Assembly: GCF_048771995.1 (NCBI RefSeq)
Contig: NC_133032.1
Span: 17,595,001 to 17,659,000 of the forward strand
Origin: Taeniopygia guttata
Lineage: Eukaryota > Chordata > Aves > Passeriformes > Estrildidae
Length of the DNA: 64,000 nt
Direction: 5' to 3'
The translations under genes and the position numbers were made by a program. This document shows positions 1 through 12,929 of the stretch, piece after piece. Within the stretch, counting starts at the first letter, position 1. The number at the start of each line of letters is the position of its first letter. Below the pieces are notes generated by a model. That model did not search any database. It saw only the letters and a program-made list of their open reading frames with translations, and was not told where the DNA came from.

Positions 1-2895
1 CCACCTCACATGCAAAATGACACATGTTGCCCACAACTAAGGAATTTTCAATTAAGCATTACAGAAGCCATTAACCATTCATCAGTAGTACTAAATATTT
101 CGGTTCATAATTTCTTGGACAAATATCACATTAGAATAAGACTTCTAAAGAAGTGATTGATGCAACAAAGTCAGGTTCAATAAAAACGTGGTGATTCCCT
201 TTAGACCTATACACACTGTCCTTGTGATTAAAAATGAAAAATATTGGTAGACAAAGCATCCTGTATGATCTGAGGCACTTGAACCTTTTGCTAAAGAAAA
301 ACCTGAAATGAATCTGGGGTGGATAAGAAGTGCTTGAATTTAGAACTTAATATTACCAGGTTCATTCAATCTTATACCTGCTGTAGAGAAGCAAACATTC
401 AGCACATTCAGTGTGCCAGTTATCACCACTATGATTATATACAATAGTGAACACATGCAAACAGAACACAAAAATTACCTTTTCTAGAATTCTACACCTG
501 ATCCTTACAAAAACTCCCTACCCAAGCCTTTTTTCATTCAATGAAGGGAGAATAACTCAATTAAATGTTATTAGTCTGGTAAGCCCCATCTTTTGTTCAC
601 GTATTAAAATACCAGGTAATATTCCAGCCTAGTTAAGCTTGGAGAGAAGAGTTTATTACATTATTATTTTTTAAATACTGGGAAAAAAAAAATTAAGGGG
701 GGAGGGATTTGTCACTATTAAATACAAACATATTGAAAAAAATACATGCATCAATTTATCTGTGGATATATCACAGAATTTAGCCTGAGATGGAGTGCAT
801 CGACTGAGAATCCTTACAAAAATAAAATTAAAGCTGGTTCTAACCAACTCTTTGGAGCATCAATGTCCACCCCAACAAGCCATGTTCTGGAAGATGTACA
901 GACACAACTTCCTTAGCCAGTCCTGGGTAACCCAGCATTTGGTCACCCATGACATCAGGTTTCTCAGCCCCGCTGCCCAAGGAATGTTTTTCCATCTCAG
1001 TTATTATGTCAGTGATGGAAATTAGAGTGGCAGCAACATCCTTGAACTGAAGAGTGCATTTCTGAAAGCCACAATGTTTGGAGGAACTTCCCCTCAGCCT
1101 CAGTGTGGCAGCCTTTGGCAGAACCTGAAGGAAGCAGCCAGACAACATATGTCAGTCCTTGACACACCCTGCCCAGAGGTGGAAGCAGCACCTGTGGAAG
1201 GATCTTATAAGCACTAAGCCAAGTTTTCAGTGCATCAGTACTGGCTCAGGGAGAAAGCTGAGCTTTAACCCAAATACACTATTTAAATACATAGCTGGAT
1301 GCTCCACAATGAATATGAATTTACAGCTATTTAACACTTCATAAACATGTTTAGCAACTGAGCTTTTTGATATCCCATTTTTTTATCAAGCTGCCTTCTA
1401 AGCCTGCAAGCAAAGATAACAGAGAATCAGCATTAGTTTCTCCAAGGGAAGGCAAAAGACAACAAAAATATATTTAATATATATAAGAACAAAATATATT
1501 CTTATATTCATATTTGGTATGCATATTTTTGGGAGTTATACAACTTAAGTTCTGCAAGGCAATTTTCTGAACTTTCACTGACAAACAAATCTGATCTGAA
1601 AAATCTTACATCAGCAGGGTTGGTTTGCAGATGTTATTTGTGCCATTTATTTATCAAAAATAACTAGAAAATATTTTTAAAACATCATTCCAGACTGTAC
1701 AAATAGGAATGTGACATGGGCTGTCCATTTTACTTATACTGTTTTACTGCTTCGTATTCTGAGCAAACAGAGAGGCTATATTCCCCAGGGGTTCAGGAGG
1801 GCATACTATTTCATTTCTTCAGAAAATTGTTTCTCTGGATTTCAATCTTTTTAGCTAGATATGACAAAATATAATATCAAGAACACTTATGCTTTTTATC
1901 AGCTCTATTTTCAAAGCATAAATAATAGATCAGTATATATTTAAGTCAGGTGACCAAGTCTTATTTCTGAAATCAAATAAGCATTTTGCAATTTTTAAAC
2001 GATCCTGTACATTTTCACTACAGCATCATTATGCCTTTAAAATGCTTTCAAAAGACTAATTTATAAGCATGAAGTGAATTTGAAGACATTTCACTAGTGT
2101 TAATAATACCTCACTCAGGTAGCATTCAATTTTCTGAGTTCTTGGGTTAATGAGGCAAATAAATCAAAATTAAATTGGCCTAGGGAAAAAAAATCAAACA
2201 AAATTGCATCTATTACGTTATACATTCTGAGACTCCTTCAGTACTGTTCACAATGGCAAACAATATTCCAGCTCTCAGAATCATTACACTTACTCAGAAT
2301 CAGAGATTAATCTCACAATCTGAGATTTAAAATCAAATAGATCAGACTTCATGACTAGACAAACATAATGCCTTATTATGATGTATCAGGAGTATTCACA
2401 AAATGTTGTGCACAGTCTTAGCCAAGTACTTTCCATTAAGTGTCCATAATTTCAGCTGCCTACCACTTCTTCAATAATTCAACCAATTCCTTCCAAAGGA
2501 TTTTACCACTGCAACCTGCTAGGTCTTTTCTTTTAAGATACGCCTGAAAAAGAAAATACACTGTGCAATCAGGCTATCATTCACCATTTTTTTAAAAGCC
2601 CCAAAATCACATAGATCTAGGCAAATAGCTGAAACAAACAAAAATCCTAGCATTTCTGAAAAATAAATACTTCTAGTCATACTGCTATAGTATGAATCAT
2701 GGAAAAAATATTACCTTCACCCCTTTCTCTAAAATATGAGAGAAAGGAAATATTTTATAGATATTATAAAAAAAATCCTACTGTTGAGGAATACCAGTGT
2801 TGTCAGCTCTTTTTAAAAAGCGGTTAATAATATACAATACAGAAAACTAAAGAGGCTGAAGTTGTTACCAGAAGTAATAAATTCAGCATAAGCAT

Positions 2896-2943
2896 GAGCA
2901 AATAACAACAAATAATGAACAACAACAACAAATAATAATGACA
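2896..2943. repeat. AAC/AAT simple repeat
   Basis: Short imperfect array of AAC and AAT triplets with interruptions, about 45 bp. Confidence 0.8.
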
Positions 2944-5879
2944 CAAAATGAGCAGTTGCCATTGTTATCCCCTTATTACTTGTAGTCGAGTAACAAATGC
3001 ACTTCTCTATGCCGTGTCACCCACCTGCACCAGGGCAGCCTTGCAGCCTAAGGAACTTACTCCAAACATGGAGCCCCAGCTGAAAAACAAACTTCCCCCT
3101 GAGCTGCCATCACCTGCTAAGTCAGCAGCATAGACCCAAGACTTCCATATATACAGTATTTACATTTTTTTAAATTGAAAACACTGTAGAAAAGTAGGTT
3201 GGGTGGTTTTTTTCCCAAAGTAAGTCATTACTGGCTATTAACATTTAAAATTTATTGATAGCAAAAAAAAAAAAAACAACTAACAACTCTACTTTTTTGC
3301 ATATTTTAAAGGAATTAAGGGTCCAAGTGCCCTTAAGTGATACATGCCAAAATCAACAAGAAACAGAACAAAAACACATTTGCACGTTGTCCCCAGGTAG
3401 CACCTGCCTTGTGGCTTTGCAAAACAGTTTGTATGGTCAAGAGCTTGCTTAGGAGTAAGTTATATGGTGATCTAATAAATTCATTTTGATTTTACTCCCT
3501 GGGGACGAACAACACCACAATAGCTACTTGCTAGAAAATAGTGAGCAAAAGAAAGACACCTTTGCATTGCATTAGAAAAGCTTTTATGTTTATCATCTAT
3601 AACAAGTGCACACATACAGCAAGTGAGCAACCTTCAGGCAGGAATTAAAAGACAAAGCCAGCCTAGCAAAAGCACCCCTCTGCTCATGGTAGGTTTGGAA
3701 GGGAGTGCCTCCTTTCAGTCCCTGTTCCACAGCAGCCACTGGGGACAGCTGCTCCTGTGACCCAGAATGGCTAAATGGTTTTGGGGGCTAGGGGTTTACA
3801 TTTTTGACAGCTTAAAGGAAACCTTTCCAAAAGGTGTTGCTTTCACCTCAATATAAACAAAATAAGCACTTTCCCAGCTCCTGAATTAAAGTTCAGTGCC
3901 TAACTCTGGCACACCAACACCACTCAGTGCTTGGCTGCTGATGAGGCAGGTATTTTACAATGAAGTTCTACTTCACATTATCCCTTTGAGCTTAGGTTGT
4001 GACAGACAACACTGACAGAGTCACCATTCAATGGTCACTCAATTGCTTGCTCAGAATGACACAATAATTTTTTTTTCCGATTCTTAGTTCACAGAACAGA
4101 AACCACACCTGCTATCAGTCCTCTCAAGGCCTTATGCTCTTTGGCAAGGAGTACTGATTTGTGTTTTTATAGCACGACCAGGTAGTGGTTGTGCACCATC
4201 ATTATCCAAATAATTTATAACAAGTGAGAAAGAGCATCTGGAAATAAACCAAATGCATCTTCATCTGCTCAGGAAAAAGATGAAACATTGCTGGGGCACC
4301 TAAAAACAGCCTCTTAAATCAGTATGTGATGCACATCTGAGATGCTCTGATGTTCTGAAAGGCACTTAGAAACATGTAAACTTGCATTAGTACCACACAC
4401 ATAACCAACTCATGAGTATTATCATGGGAGCAACATGAATACAGTGACATGTCAACTGTCTGCAGGATCAGGCTTTGGCCATAAATTAGAATATGAAATT
4501 TAGATTACATTAGAACACAACAAAAATGTTTAAAGAAACTCTTTCAGAGAAAAAAAGTACTATAAAAGTCAATGGCACCAGATTCCTTTCTACCACTAAA
4601 GCAATGTTAATTTAAAAGCAGAGACCCATTTGAAAACATTTATCTGTAAATCAGAAAGTCCCCAGAGATTAATTTCTTCACTTATGCTTTTTGCAAAAAA
4701 TATTTAACTTAAAGGCATTCCTTTTTTCCTGAAATAATTGCATGCAAGATGAGAACTAAAACACAATCTGAAGTGTAGTAAAGGTAATTGCTGCACTTAC
4801 TGCTTGTGTCATGTTGATGTATTACTACGTATCAAAGGTCACAGTTCTGTACTCATACATTATCAAATTTGAAAGAGCAATATTCGAATCTGACCAACCT
4901 TTAAACTACCCCGAATCTGTGTGAAAATGGATGCAGGTTAACTTGGATTTAAAAAAACAAAAAATGAACCTATGTTTCGGAAGCTGAGGGGTCAATCAAG
5001 CCAGGCTGACAGGGTTACGTGTCACTTCTGTGCATCTAATACCCTCTTAGATTATCAGTGAGGTGCAGTACACTGATCACAAGCTAAAGCAGCTGTGCTA
5101 ATGAAAATGAAACAGTCTGAAAAAATTAGGTAATACAGGCTTGTGACACAGGGCAGTACCTTGTGGACAATAATGGAGGAATAAGGACATAAATCACCAT
5201 TTAGATACAATAAAACCTGCAATACCCACGCTGAAATGTCTATGGAATCGTGGACCAAAGTCAGCACCTTCACAACTCCACAATTCTCTCTGAAGCTGCC
5301 ACATATATTCAATCCTGAGTCAAGGCAGGTTTTCCCTGCCTCTACTTCAGCACACACAAAATTTTGCAGTCCTGTGCCAGGCTGACCTTTGAGGGTGGAG
5401 AGCTGGCTGCTCATGCCATGAGCCAGGAGTTCTCACAATTGGCTGCAGCACAGACAAATGGGTCTTATCAGAAACTACTCAACCTTGAAAAACTTTCTTC
5501 TCCTACATATGCCAGTCCAACTGGGGGGCAGGGACTGCACTAAAGAGGCAGGGGCCCCCTCATCCTTGTTTGGTAACATATGGGGGCCTCATACGTCCTA
5601 TGTTACAAAACTCAAGTTGATTAAGTACAGCCAGCACAGAAGGAACTATTAAACAGAATTATCACCTCAAATCATCAATTAAGCTCAGGTAAATAAATAG
5701 CTTTTTCGTGATCCGTTTTTTCCTCAAGAAGTTACATACATAGCAAAACCAGCATATATTCAAATAACCAGCTACGCAATTTAATTTCATTTGCTTTAAA
5801 ATTTGGTAAACCAGTGAATTTCAAAAGGGGAGCACAAGTTAAAATATTTTCTCTATTACAAGCAGAAAAGCTAAGACAG

Positions 5880-5907
5880 TAGACTTCCTGACATTTCAGG
5901 AAGTCTA
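5880..5907. repeat. Perfect 12-bp inverted repeat (hairpin)
   Basis: TAGACTTCCTGA, a 4-base loop CATT, and TCAGGAAGTCTA form a perfect stem-loop. It lies in the LNPK downstream flank. It is too short for a typical pre-miRNA and no T-run follows. Confidence 0.9.
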
Positions 5908-6008
5908 TTAGAGCCTAAGAATTCACACTAATTAATGTTTTTGCCATTGATTTTAATGGAATTTCAAGTGCAGGTGATGTATAGTCAAGGCTACATCTAG
6001 GATTAAAA

Positions 6009-6045
6009 TGATTAAAGATAATATTTCTGATTAAAGATAATATTT
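6009..6045. repeat. Two-copy tandem duplication, 19-bp period
   Basis: TGATTAAAGATAATATTT occurs at 6009-6026 and again at 6028-6045, separated by one base. A recent small duplication in AT-rich DNA. Confidence 0.9.
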
Positions 6046-9000
6046 ATAGTATATAAACACACATACCCTTTACTAATGCAACAAGGCTACTACAACAACA
6101 GCATCTATAAATATACAGGAACTCCTGTTTAAATAAAAGTTTAATATACAAAAAATGCAAGTACAAACATTCCTAAAGAAATAACAACTTTCACATTTCC
6201 TTTAACACATCATCCAAAACAGTTTTCTTAAAATGGATTTTCTTGATGGTTTTGTAAATGGTTTTTGAGTGCTGAACAAGTCAGAATTAAGTTTCGTCAA
6301 CTGAGCAGAACTCCTTGAAGTGATGCAAGGAATTAGAGGGCAGACCACTTGAGAAGAGCTGGAAGGTCTTTGTTGCTTGAGTTTTCTACAAATCCAGCTT
6401 CTCTATTTTCATTGCAGCAGCAAAATGGAGAGAGAAAGAGAAAGAATGATTATTTCAATATAAGTTTACAAATTTAGAGATGACTTTGAATTTACAAATT
6501 GAACACCCAAAATTGCCAGCTCTCCAGTATATGCACCCCTTGTTTTCTCCTTTATCTGATTATCTCGGGATTTTGCTGCATGTATTCCTTTCTAGCAGTT
6601 GCAATCTCCCTTTTGCAAATTATTTTTGTCACACAATAAAAGGAGAATACATGATTTCACAGTGGCAAAGGGTTATGAAGCCCTCCTGAAAAACATTAGT
6701 AATTATTCACTGAAAATCCTAGCAGTACAATGCTGGGTACATACAGTGGCAGCTTTGAAATAGATTTATTCCCACAGTGACTACTATGAGAAGTAACCAG
6801 TATTACAAGAATTGGTCAAGACATCCCCTTCTACCCAAAAATTTAAGTCATGATCAAATTGATTTTATGCAACATTTAAAGTTATATTATGATACAGTGC
6901 TTTAGATTTTTACTGTTGCAAAGTTAAATAATCTATTGAGAATCTTTCAAGTGTTTGCTTTAATCTCAAAACCCCATGGTTTGGGAACGAATTATTGTAT
7001 AATCAATACATTTCATTTTAAAGCCCTTCTCACTATCCTGCCTATCACATACCTCTCTAGGTCTTATTCTTCACAGAGTCACAGAATCGTTATTCTTTCA
7101 GAGAAAAGATTGAATGTGACCTGACAAGACCCCAGAGAGGCCCACAAATCAAAAGCAATGGTGAAGTCAAATTCCTTGAGACTCGTGATCTTAAGGGACA
7201 ACTCAATTTTATTTTTTTAGATGCTGAGGGGTAGCAGTTCCCATTGTTAAACACCATTGGAACTTACTCTATTTGTAGTGTAAACAAATGTCTAGTAAAA
7301 ACCCAAGGCTAAGAAATTCCCATCTACTCAGGGATGCCATTCTTTTCCTACAAACACCAAGAATCCAAAGCAGGAAGCACACTGAACTTCAGACTACCAG
7401 ACAATCTCAACTAGGACACATTTCTGATGGAAGTTTACAGTTTGTCCTGACAGAGGTGCATGACCACACACCAGGATCTGGAGCCAACAACCCCACCAGC
7501 TGTAATTCCTTGCTTTCATCACCTTCCACAAACCTGAGAGATTTGAACTCCACCTAAAGACCACACCATGGAAGAGAGGAGCACTGCCAAAGACCAGTAA
7601 TCACTTCACATATATTTTCCTGCCAGTGAATTAAAACTTCCCCACAACCACCAAAAATCTGTCACCCATATACTGCCATTAACTACATACTTAAGCACTT
7701 ATCAGAAATCACATGCCATCAATCAAACAAATCCACTGGTCATGGCGAAATCTTTTATTGCCCTCTCATTTTAAATCTAATCCCTCCTGCAAGGCTACTT
7801 GCCCAAATGATTAGGAACTTTCTTTATTCTAGTCTTTATTCCTGGAAAACTTACTCTCCCCTCCTAATGTCTGGATGTATCTGCAGCCTTTTCTTAAATT
7901 AGCCTGTATCACTGATAAGTCTTCTGTACTAGTGCAGTGAGTCTCCTTCAGAGGCTCACTACACCAGAAATCTGGACAGGGCTGCATTTTACCAATTCTA
8001 GAAGGGAACTGAAACATGACATGCTGACATCTGAGGCATTAACTTTCAACCATGTGATTGGACAGGAAAGGATTTCTTAAGAGAGATTAGGAGAAAAAGA
8101 AAACAAACTAAACCAAAACAAGTCTGTAAGACATGGAAGGAAATGAAGGCCTACAGATTTTGCTTGAGAACACTCAGGGAACTGGTCAAATGATTATTTG
8201 CCAAAGACACAAAATGAATCTTCAAGGTTACCGTTCTAGTGCAAAATTCACAGACAGGACATCCCTTACCCCACAAACAGTTTTCCTCATTGTAGAATAC
8301 TTAACAAAATCTCACACCAGAAGCAGAATAAATAAGAAGCAGCAGCTTATTTAAAATTTTCTTTACATCCAGTACTCTTGTACTGAATGTGTTTAGACTT
8401 TACAAAAATTAAAGATTTTTTAAGTTTTTAACAGCAGACTTAGTTATTGAATAATGAAAGTTTCCTCTAGCCTACTCACTCCTTCAGCACCACAAAACCA
8501 CAATGTTGCCAAGTTCAGAACCATGTACCAACAGAGAAGTGTTTCTCCTAGCCTTTGAAGGTTAAAAAACTTTTTAAGTCTCTCATAATAGCTAGACAGC
8601 TTTTTTTCTAGCAAGTTATTGTCATATGCTTATTCTGGAACAAAATTCTCCAATAAGATTCCTTGTCAATTCCATCCTTATTATTTCCGACATAGGAACA
8701 TGATAATAACGTGAGTTATGTACTGCCATGTGGTAACAGCTAAATCCTACTACGTTTTCTGAAAAAGTCTCTTCAAGCTCATCTTTTTTATCTCTTAAGT
8801 TTTGCTTCTTAAAGAAAAAAAAAAAAAAATTATCCCTTCTCTCCCCCAACTGTTTTACTCCATCATTAAATCCTTCCATTGGCTTCTACTCATGCAACAC
8901 ATGGGGTTCAATCTTCTTAGCTTCAAGGCAACCATAACCACCCTTAGTTACTTGCTTTTGATTATCTCTAAACCATTCCTAAACCATTTTTGCATTACCT

Positions 9001-10088
9001 TCATTTTCCATTCCTTGGGAGCTTCTCTTTCCTGCACGGAGGCTAAACAGATTTCTTGAGAAATCGCCATACCAAGATTCCACTTAATGTTTTAATTCAA
9101 AATATCCAAGGGCAATCAACTGTGTTCTCATTTAGAAGAGTTATTAGAATTTTAAATAGTATTGCCTTTTTAAACTCACTTCTAAAGTAAAATGTAAATT
9201 TGACCACCTAATTTCAATTTATTTTGAACTAGAACACTCATTTGTCTTTTGTGGCAGAGTTTTTACACAGCCAAGATAACTCCTCCCCAATTTATAAACT
9301 CTAAGTGAATAAAGGACATTTTTACAGTTATTCAAAATATTCCAGAGTCAATAAAAACACTACATCAACAAGCTTGCTTAGTATTACATCACTACCCCAC
9401 TCAATTTTGCTTTTCATCCTGGCCGCAGAAAGAAAAGGGGACTCCTATGCCATCATACAAGTCTAGTTCTGTGAAAAATCTCGGTACTTCTAAAAAAATT
9501 GAAGTTTGAGTACATGAGAAGTCAGAAGACAATAAAATGTGGAACCACAGTATTTCTCTAATTTTTGTCCTCTACTTTCTTCCATTTCCTCATTCTCAAG
9601 AGTGAAACTGCAACTGGATTAAAAATAACAATTGCTGTAATTTTTTTTCTCTACATACTCCTACATCCAAGGTTATTTCGGTGTTACTAAGACATGACTA
9701 AGTGTGGTTACTGCTGCTCATTTACAGGTATTTTTGGATTCAATTCCTGTTGGACAGGTGCCTTTTACTATTGCCACAGTTACAGTACACAAGAAGCAAC
9801 TGCTGCAGAAACAGAATCCTCTTCCCATATTTGTATCAGGACTGGGGCAACCACACTTGGCAGGAGTAACATGTGAATGCTTACTGTAAAATGAGAAAAG
9901 CTCAGTCCGTAACAGTCATATATATCATCATGAGCCTAAATTCACCCACAGATTAACCCTGTGCCCTCATTTACTAGGACTGCTTTAAAACCCTGAAAAC
10001 CCTGAAGAATTAGAAAGTTTAAAATAGATTTTTCTCTACCAAAATTCTAGGACATCCTTAACAACCTTCCAGCCTTCTCATGCAGTTA

Positions 10089-10137
10089 ATGAAAAAGACT
10101 GCTCATACTTTTTTTTTTAAGTATGAAAGTCTTTCAG
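10089..10137. repeat. Imperfect hairpin with oligo-T loop
   Basis: TGCTCATACTT pairs with AAGTATGAAAG around a run of T, and the flanking AAAGACT pairs with AGTCTTT, giving roughly 18 paired positions with a bulge. Located in the downstream flank. Confidence 0.7.
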
Positions 10138-11984
10138 CACAATTCTATCATGCACTTAAAACAGACCTAAATCTTCCTGCGCTCAAAAGTTGTAGGTATT
10201 TTTAGTCGTAGGTATTTATGTGAAAACAAAGCAGTTTTCATATTCTAAAAAGTATTTGTTTTCACATCTGGTTGGATGTCTCTACTTGATATATTTGATA
10301 TATTCAGCGATATATTAAACAAAAAAGTACCAATCACTCCTGCGTAAAGTTGCTCATGTCACATTTAAGAATCCGTGGAGAAACAATCCCCCACACCCCC
10401 TGCAAATATTAAGTCTCCTTTTTCAAAAAAAAGTTAATATTCCAAAAATCCTAAGAAACATCAGTTTCTTTGGCAAAAGCAGGACATGTGAAAATATACA
10501 TGTCCCTGGGTAGGTCCAGTATCAAGTTTTCTCAGCCAATTCTAGAGATATTATATGCATTACAGCTCAGCCACTGCTTGTCATGGAGAGGACCTGAAAT
10601 TACTCTACAAAAGACCAGAAATTTCAGATGCACAGGAAGTAATATCTGTGCCTAGAGTAACCTTAAGTTTTGAACTGACAGTAATTCATGCCTTCATCTC
10701 CCATATGACAGATCAGGATATAAAATTTTACTTCTTTTTAGCACTTATAATGTAAGTACATCAAACAATTTACCATACTGAATTACTCACATGGTCTGTG
10801 GGTTTTTTTTCCTCTCCAAAGAAATAAGCCTTTAAGCAGATAAATCAGTGAGGCACAAAATGCAGTGTAGAGATTAGCAACGTACAAAAAACTAAGTAAG
10901 CTTTACCATCTTTCAGGCAAAATTGTTTCCATTTAAAATAAATTCTGTAATCTAAAATATATTCTCTAAAAGTGTTAAAAAACTTATTTCCCTTATCACT
11001 TCGTACCTTGTACTCTTCTCATACTGTAAGACACGTCCTGAAAAGGGACTGTTTTCTTTGTATTCCCAACTAAGACACATAAAATGCTTTTTTGCTAATT
11101 ATTAACATAAGCATAGGCCTATGAGTACTCCTTTAATCACATGCCTACATTCTGTCTATTAAGACTACTAATTAAAATATCCGTTGCAATTAATATGGTG
11201 AAACAAAAAAAATTCCTCCTTAATCTAAATACAGACCACACTTGTTTCTGACTGAAGCAATGCTGAGCTTCTAAACTATCCCCAAAGAATCAGAAAATAA
11301 AGCATGTAGCTGAGAAAAAAAATTAATCATTGTTATTAATGTAATAATTATGTCTTGTATAAAGGCATGGATACTAAGGTCACATTGAGAAACATGCTTT
11401 TCTTGTAGAGGACTCTCAAACTACTAAGATTAAGTGGTTTTATTGTCTTTACAGTGTAAAAACATTTCCCTTTGGAACAAAGACATTAGATTAAAAGTGG
11501 TTTTGAAATTTGCCTCTCCCTGTAGGGAGGTACACAACACAAATAAAACTTTTATCGTAAATATTACTAAATCAACCTTATTTCTAAAAAAATCTGATTT
11601 AGGTACCTCACAGATACCAGAAAACCTCTAAACCAGGAACCCAGCTGTTACATTTAACAGGAAATGTGTAACAAGTGTCCTTAGCTTAAAAAGAAATGCA
11701 ATAAAAGAAATTACATTTTCAGTAATCCAGCAGCAAATATTCATTGCAATTGTAACATTAAATAGTATCAACAAGCTTTAGGTACAGTTAGAAAAGCCTT
11801 TTGGCAAATGCACGTGCACCTCACCCTTTTCAGCAGCGATCTATTTCTACTCTATCAAAGCCACCTTAGCTACAGAGAGACATGGCTCCTTTCAAGGTGG
11901 CACATTCCTTCTGAACTTGCACAAAGTAACTGTAGAATAGTGCATACAGCAGAACATGAATTCTCTTCAATTTTAGGAATCACA

Positions 11985-12738
11985 AAGCAAGTATTGCTGC
12001 TAGATGTCTTTATTTTCCTTTAACAAAATACACAAAGGCACAAAATTCACTTATATCTTGTCATTATAGTACAGGTATAAATAGTGCTTTGTATTCAAGT
12101 ACAATCAAGTGCAGAGACTTCTTATATTTTATGTAAACACAAAACAGTTTTGCAAGTAGGTGCCTCTGGTTCATCTGCAACGCAAACACCAAAGGAGATG
12201 CCATTTATCCAAGTGCCATTTAAATGAATTCTGTCAAGAAGTTAGACAATGAATATTAACACCACTGCATTGACACTTCCATATGCTTAAGTCAAATGTC
12301 AGATGACACTTTAGCTTGTAAACATCTGTGTATTAAACATGTACTCAATCCATTTTAACAGCATTAAAAAGCATCTTAAGCTCACTAGACCAAACTTACT
12401 AGGTCAATTGCCATTAGTAATTGCTCTTAATGTGTGACAGCTAAAGAGATGTCAAATTGTAAGTCACCCTTAGAAAAGCTTGTACTTTGAAGGTTTTAGA
12501 TATACAAACTGAACAAGAGCTACAACTGTTAGAGTTCAACCAACTACATATTCTATGGGCTAACTTAAAGAGACATGCTTAATTTACAATACCCATTTCT
12601 ACACATAGCTTTGACACACTGTTGCAGTTGAGGCCCAAGCAAGATTTTTAAGTTGTACCATTAAAAAAAGCTCACCTGAATAGTAACAACAGGCATGAAC
12701 AAAGCTAAAAACTAGCTACAGAAGGCACTTGAAGTATT
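11985..12738 (-). other. LNPK: LNPK 3' UTR (probable, end inferred)
   Basis: Sequence after the stop is AT-rich and non-coding. The first well-placed AATAAA on the minus strand after the stop-overlapping one is at 12014-12009. It is followed within 10-35 nt by a GT-containing stretch, so cleavage near 11985-11995 would give a 3' UTR of about 750 nt. Further hexamers occur beyond, so longer forms are possible. Confidence 0.45.
12009..12014 (-). terminator. Candidate LNPK polyadenylation signal AATAAA
   Basis: The plus strand reads tttatt, i.e. AATAAA in the sense of the gene. It lies 725 nt after the stop, followed by a T/G-containing stretch (GCTTTGTGATT) typical of a downstream element. Position and spacing fit; no transcript evidence is available here. 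Confidence 0.45.
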
Positions 12739-12929
12739 TTATTCTGCTTTTATTAAAGATTCTTCACTTTGTTCTGCTGAACCAGACTCTGAAATAGCCT
12801 CTTCAGTTGTTGAAATGTTTTCTGCTTCTTTTTCAACTTCTTCAGCTAGCTTATCATTTAGATGCTCAGAACTTGGCGCTTTATCATCTGTGTCATTTGC
12901 CTCAACAGGCTCGGCCACATCTTCAGGTT
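12739..12929 (-). CDS. LNPK: LNPK exon 13: acidic C-terminal tail and stop (residues 353-415)
   Basis: The acceptor TTTTTACAG joins in phase to exon 12. The segment starts EPEDVAEPVEANDTDD and ends SLIKAE then TAA (12741-12739). Of 63 residues 22 are Glu or Asp. The tail is poorly conserved in the family except for its acidity and the final AE. An AATAAA hexamer overlaps the stop codon (see findings). Confidence 0.93.

Larger units (their letters stand above)
1..11984. other. Downstream flank of LNPK, no recognised gene
   Basis: About 12 kb of AT-rich DNA with only short open frames lacking family resemblance. Slightly GC-richer patches occur at about 790-1200, 2940-3130, 3660-3780 and 5260-5420, none matching a known protein or repeat by eye. 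By vertebrate synteny this side should lead into the gene desert with HOXD long-range enhancers; that assignment is inference. Confidence 0.7.

Noticed and set aside
5055..5414. 119-codon minus-strand open frame in the downstream flank
   Set aside because: No recognisable domain, no splice or promoter context, low-complexity hydrophobic C-terminus. Most likely chance.
7071..7140. Possible CR1 3' end (TCACAGAGTCACAGAATCG)
   Set aside because: Only about 20 bp resemble the CR1 terminus and the following sequence does not continue as CR1; too weak to annotate.
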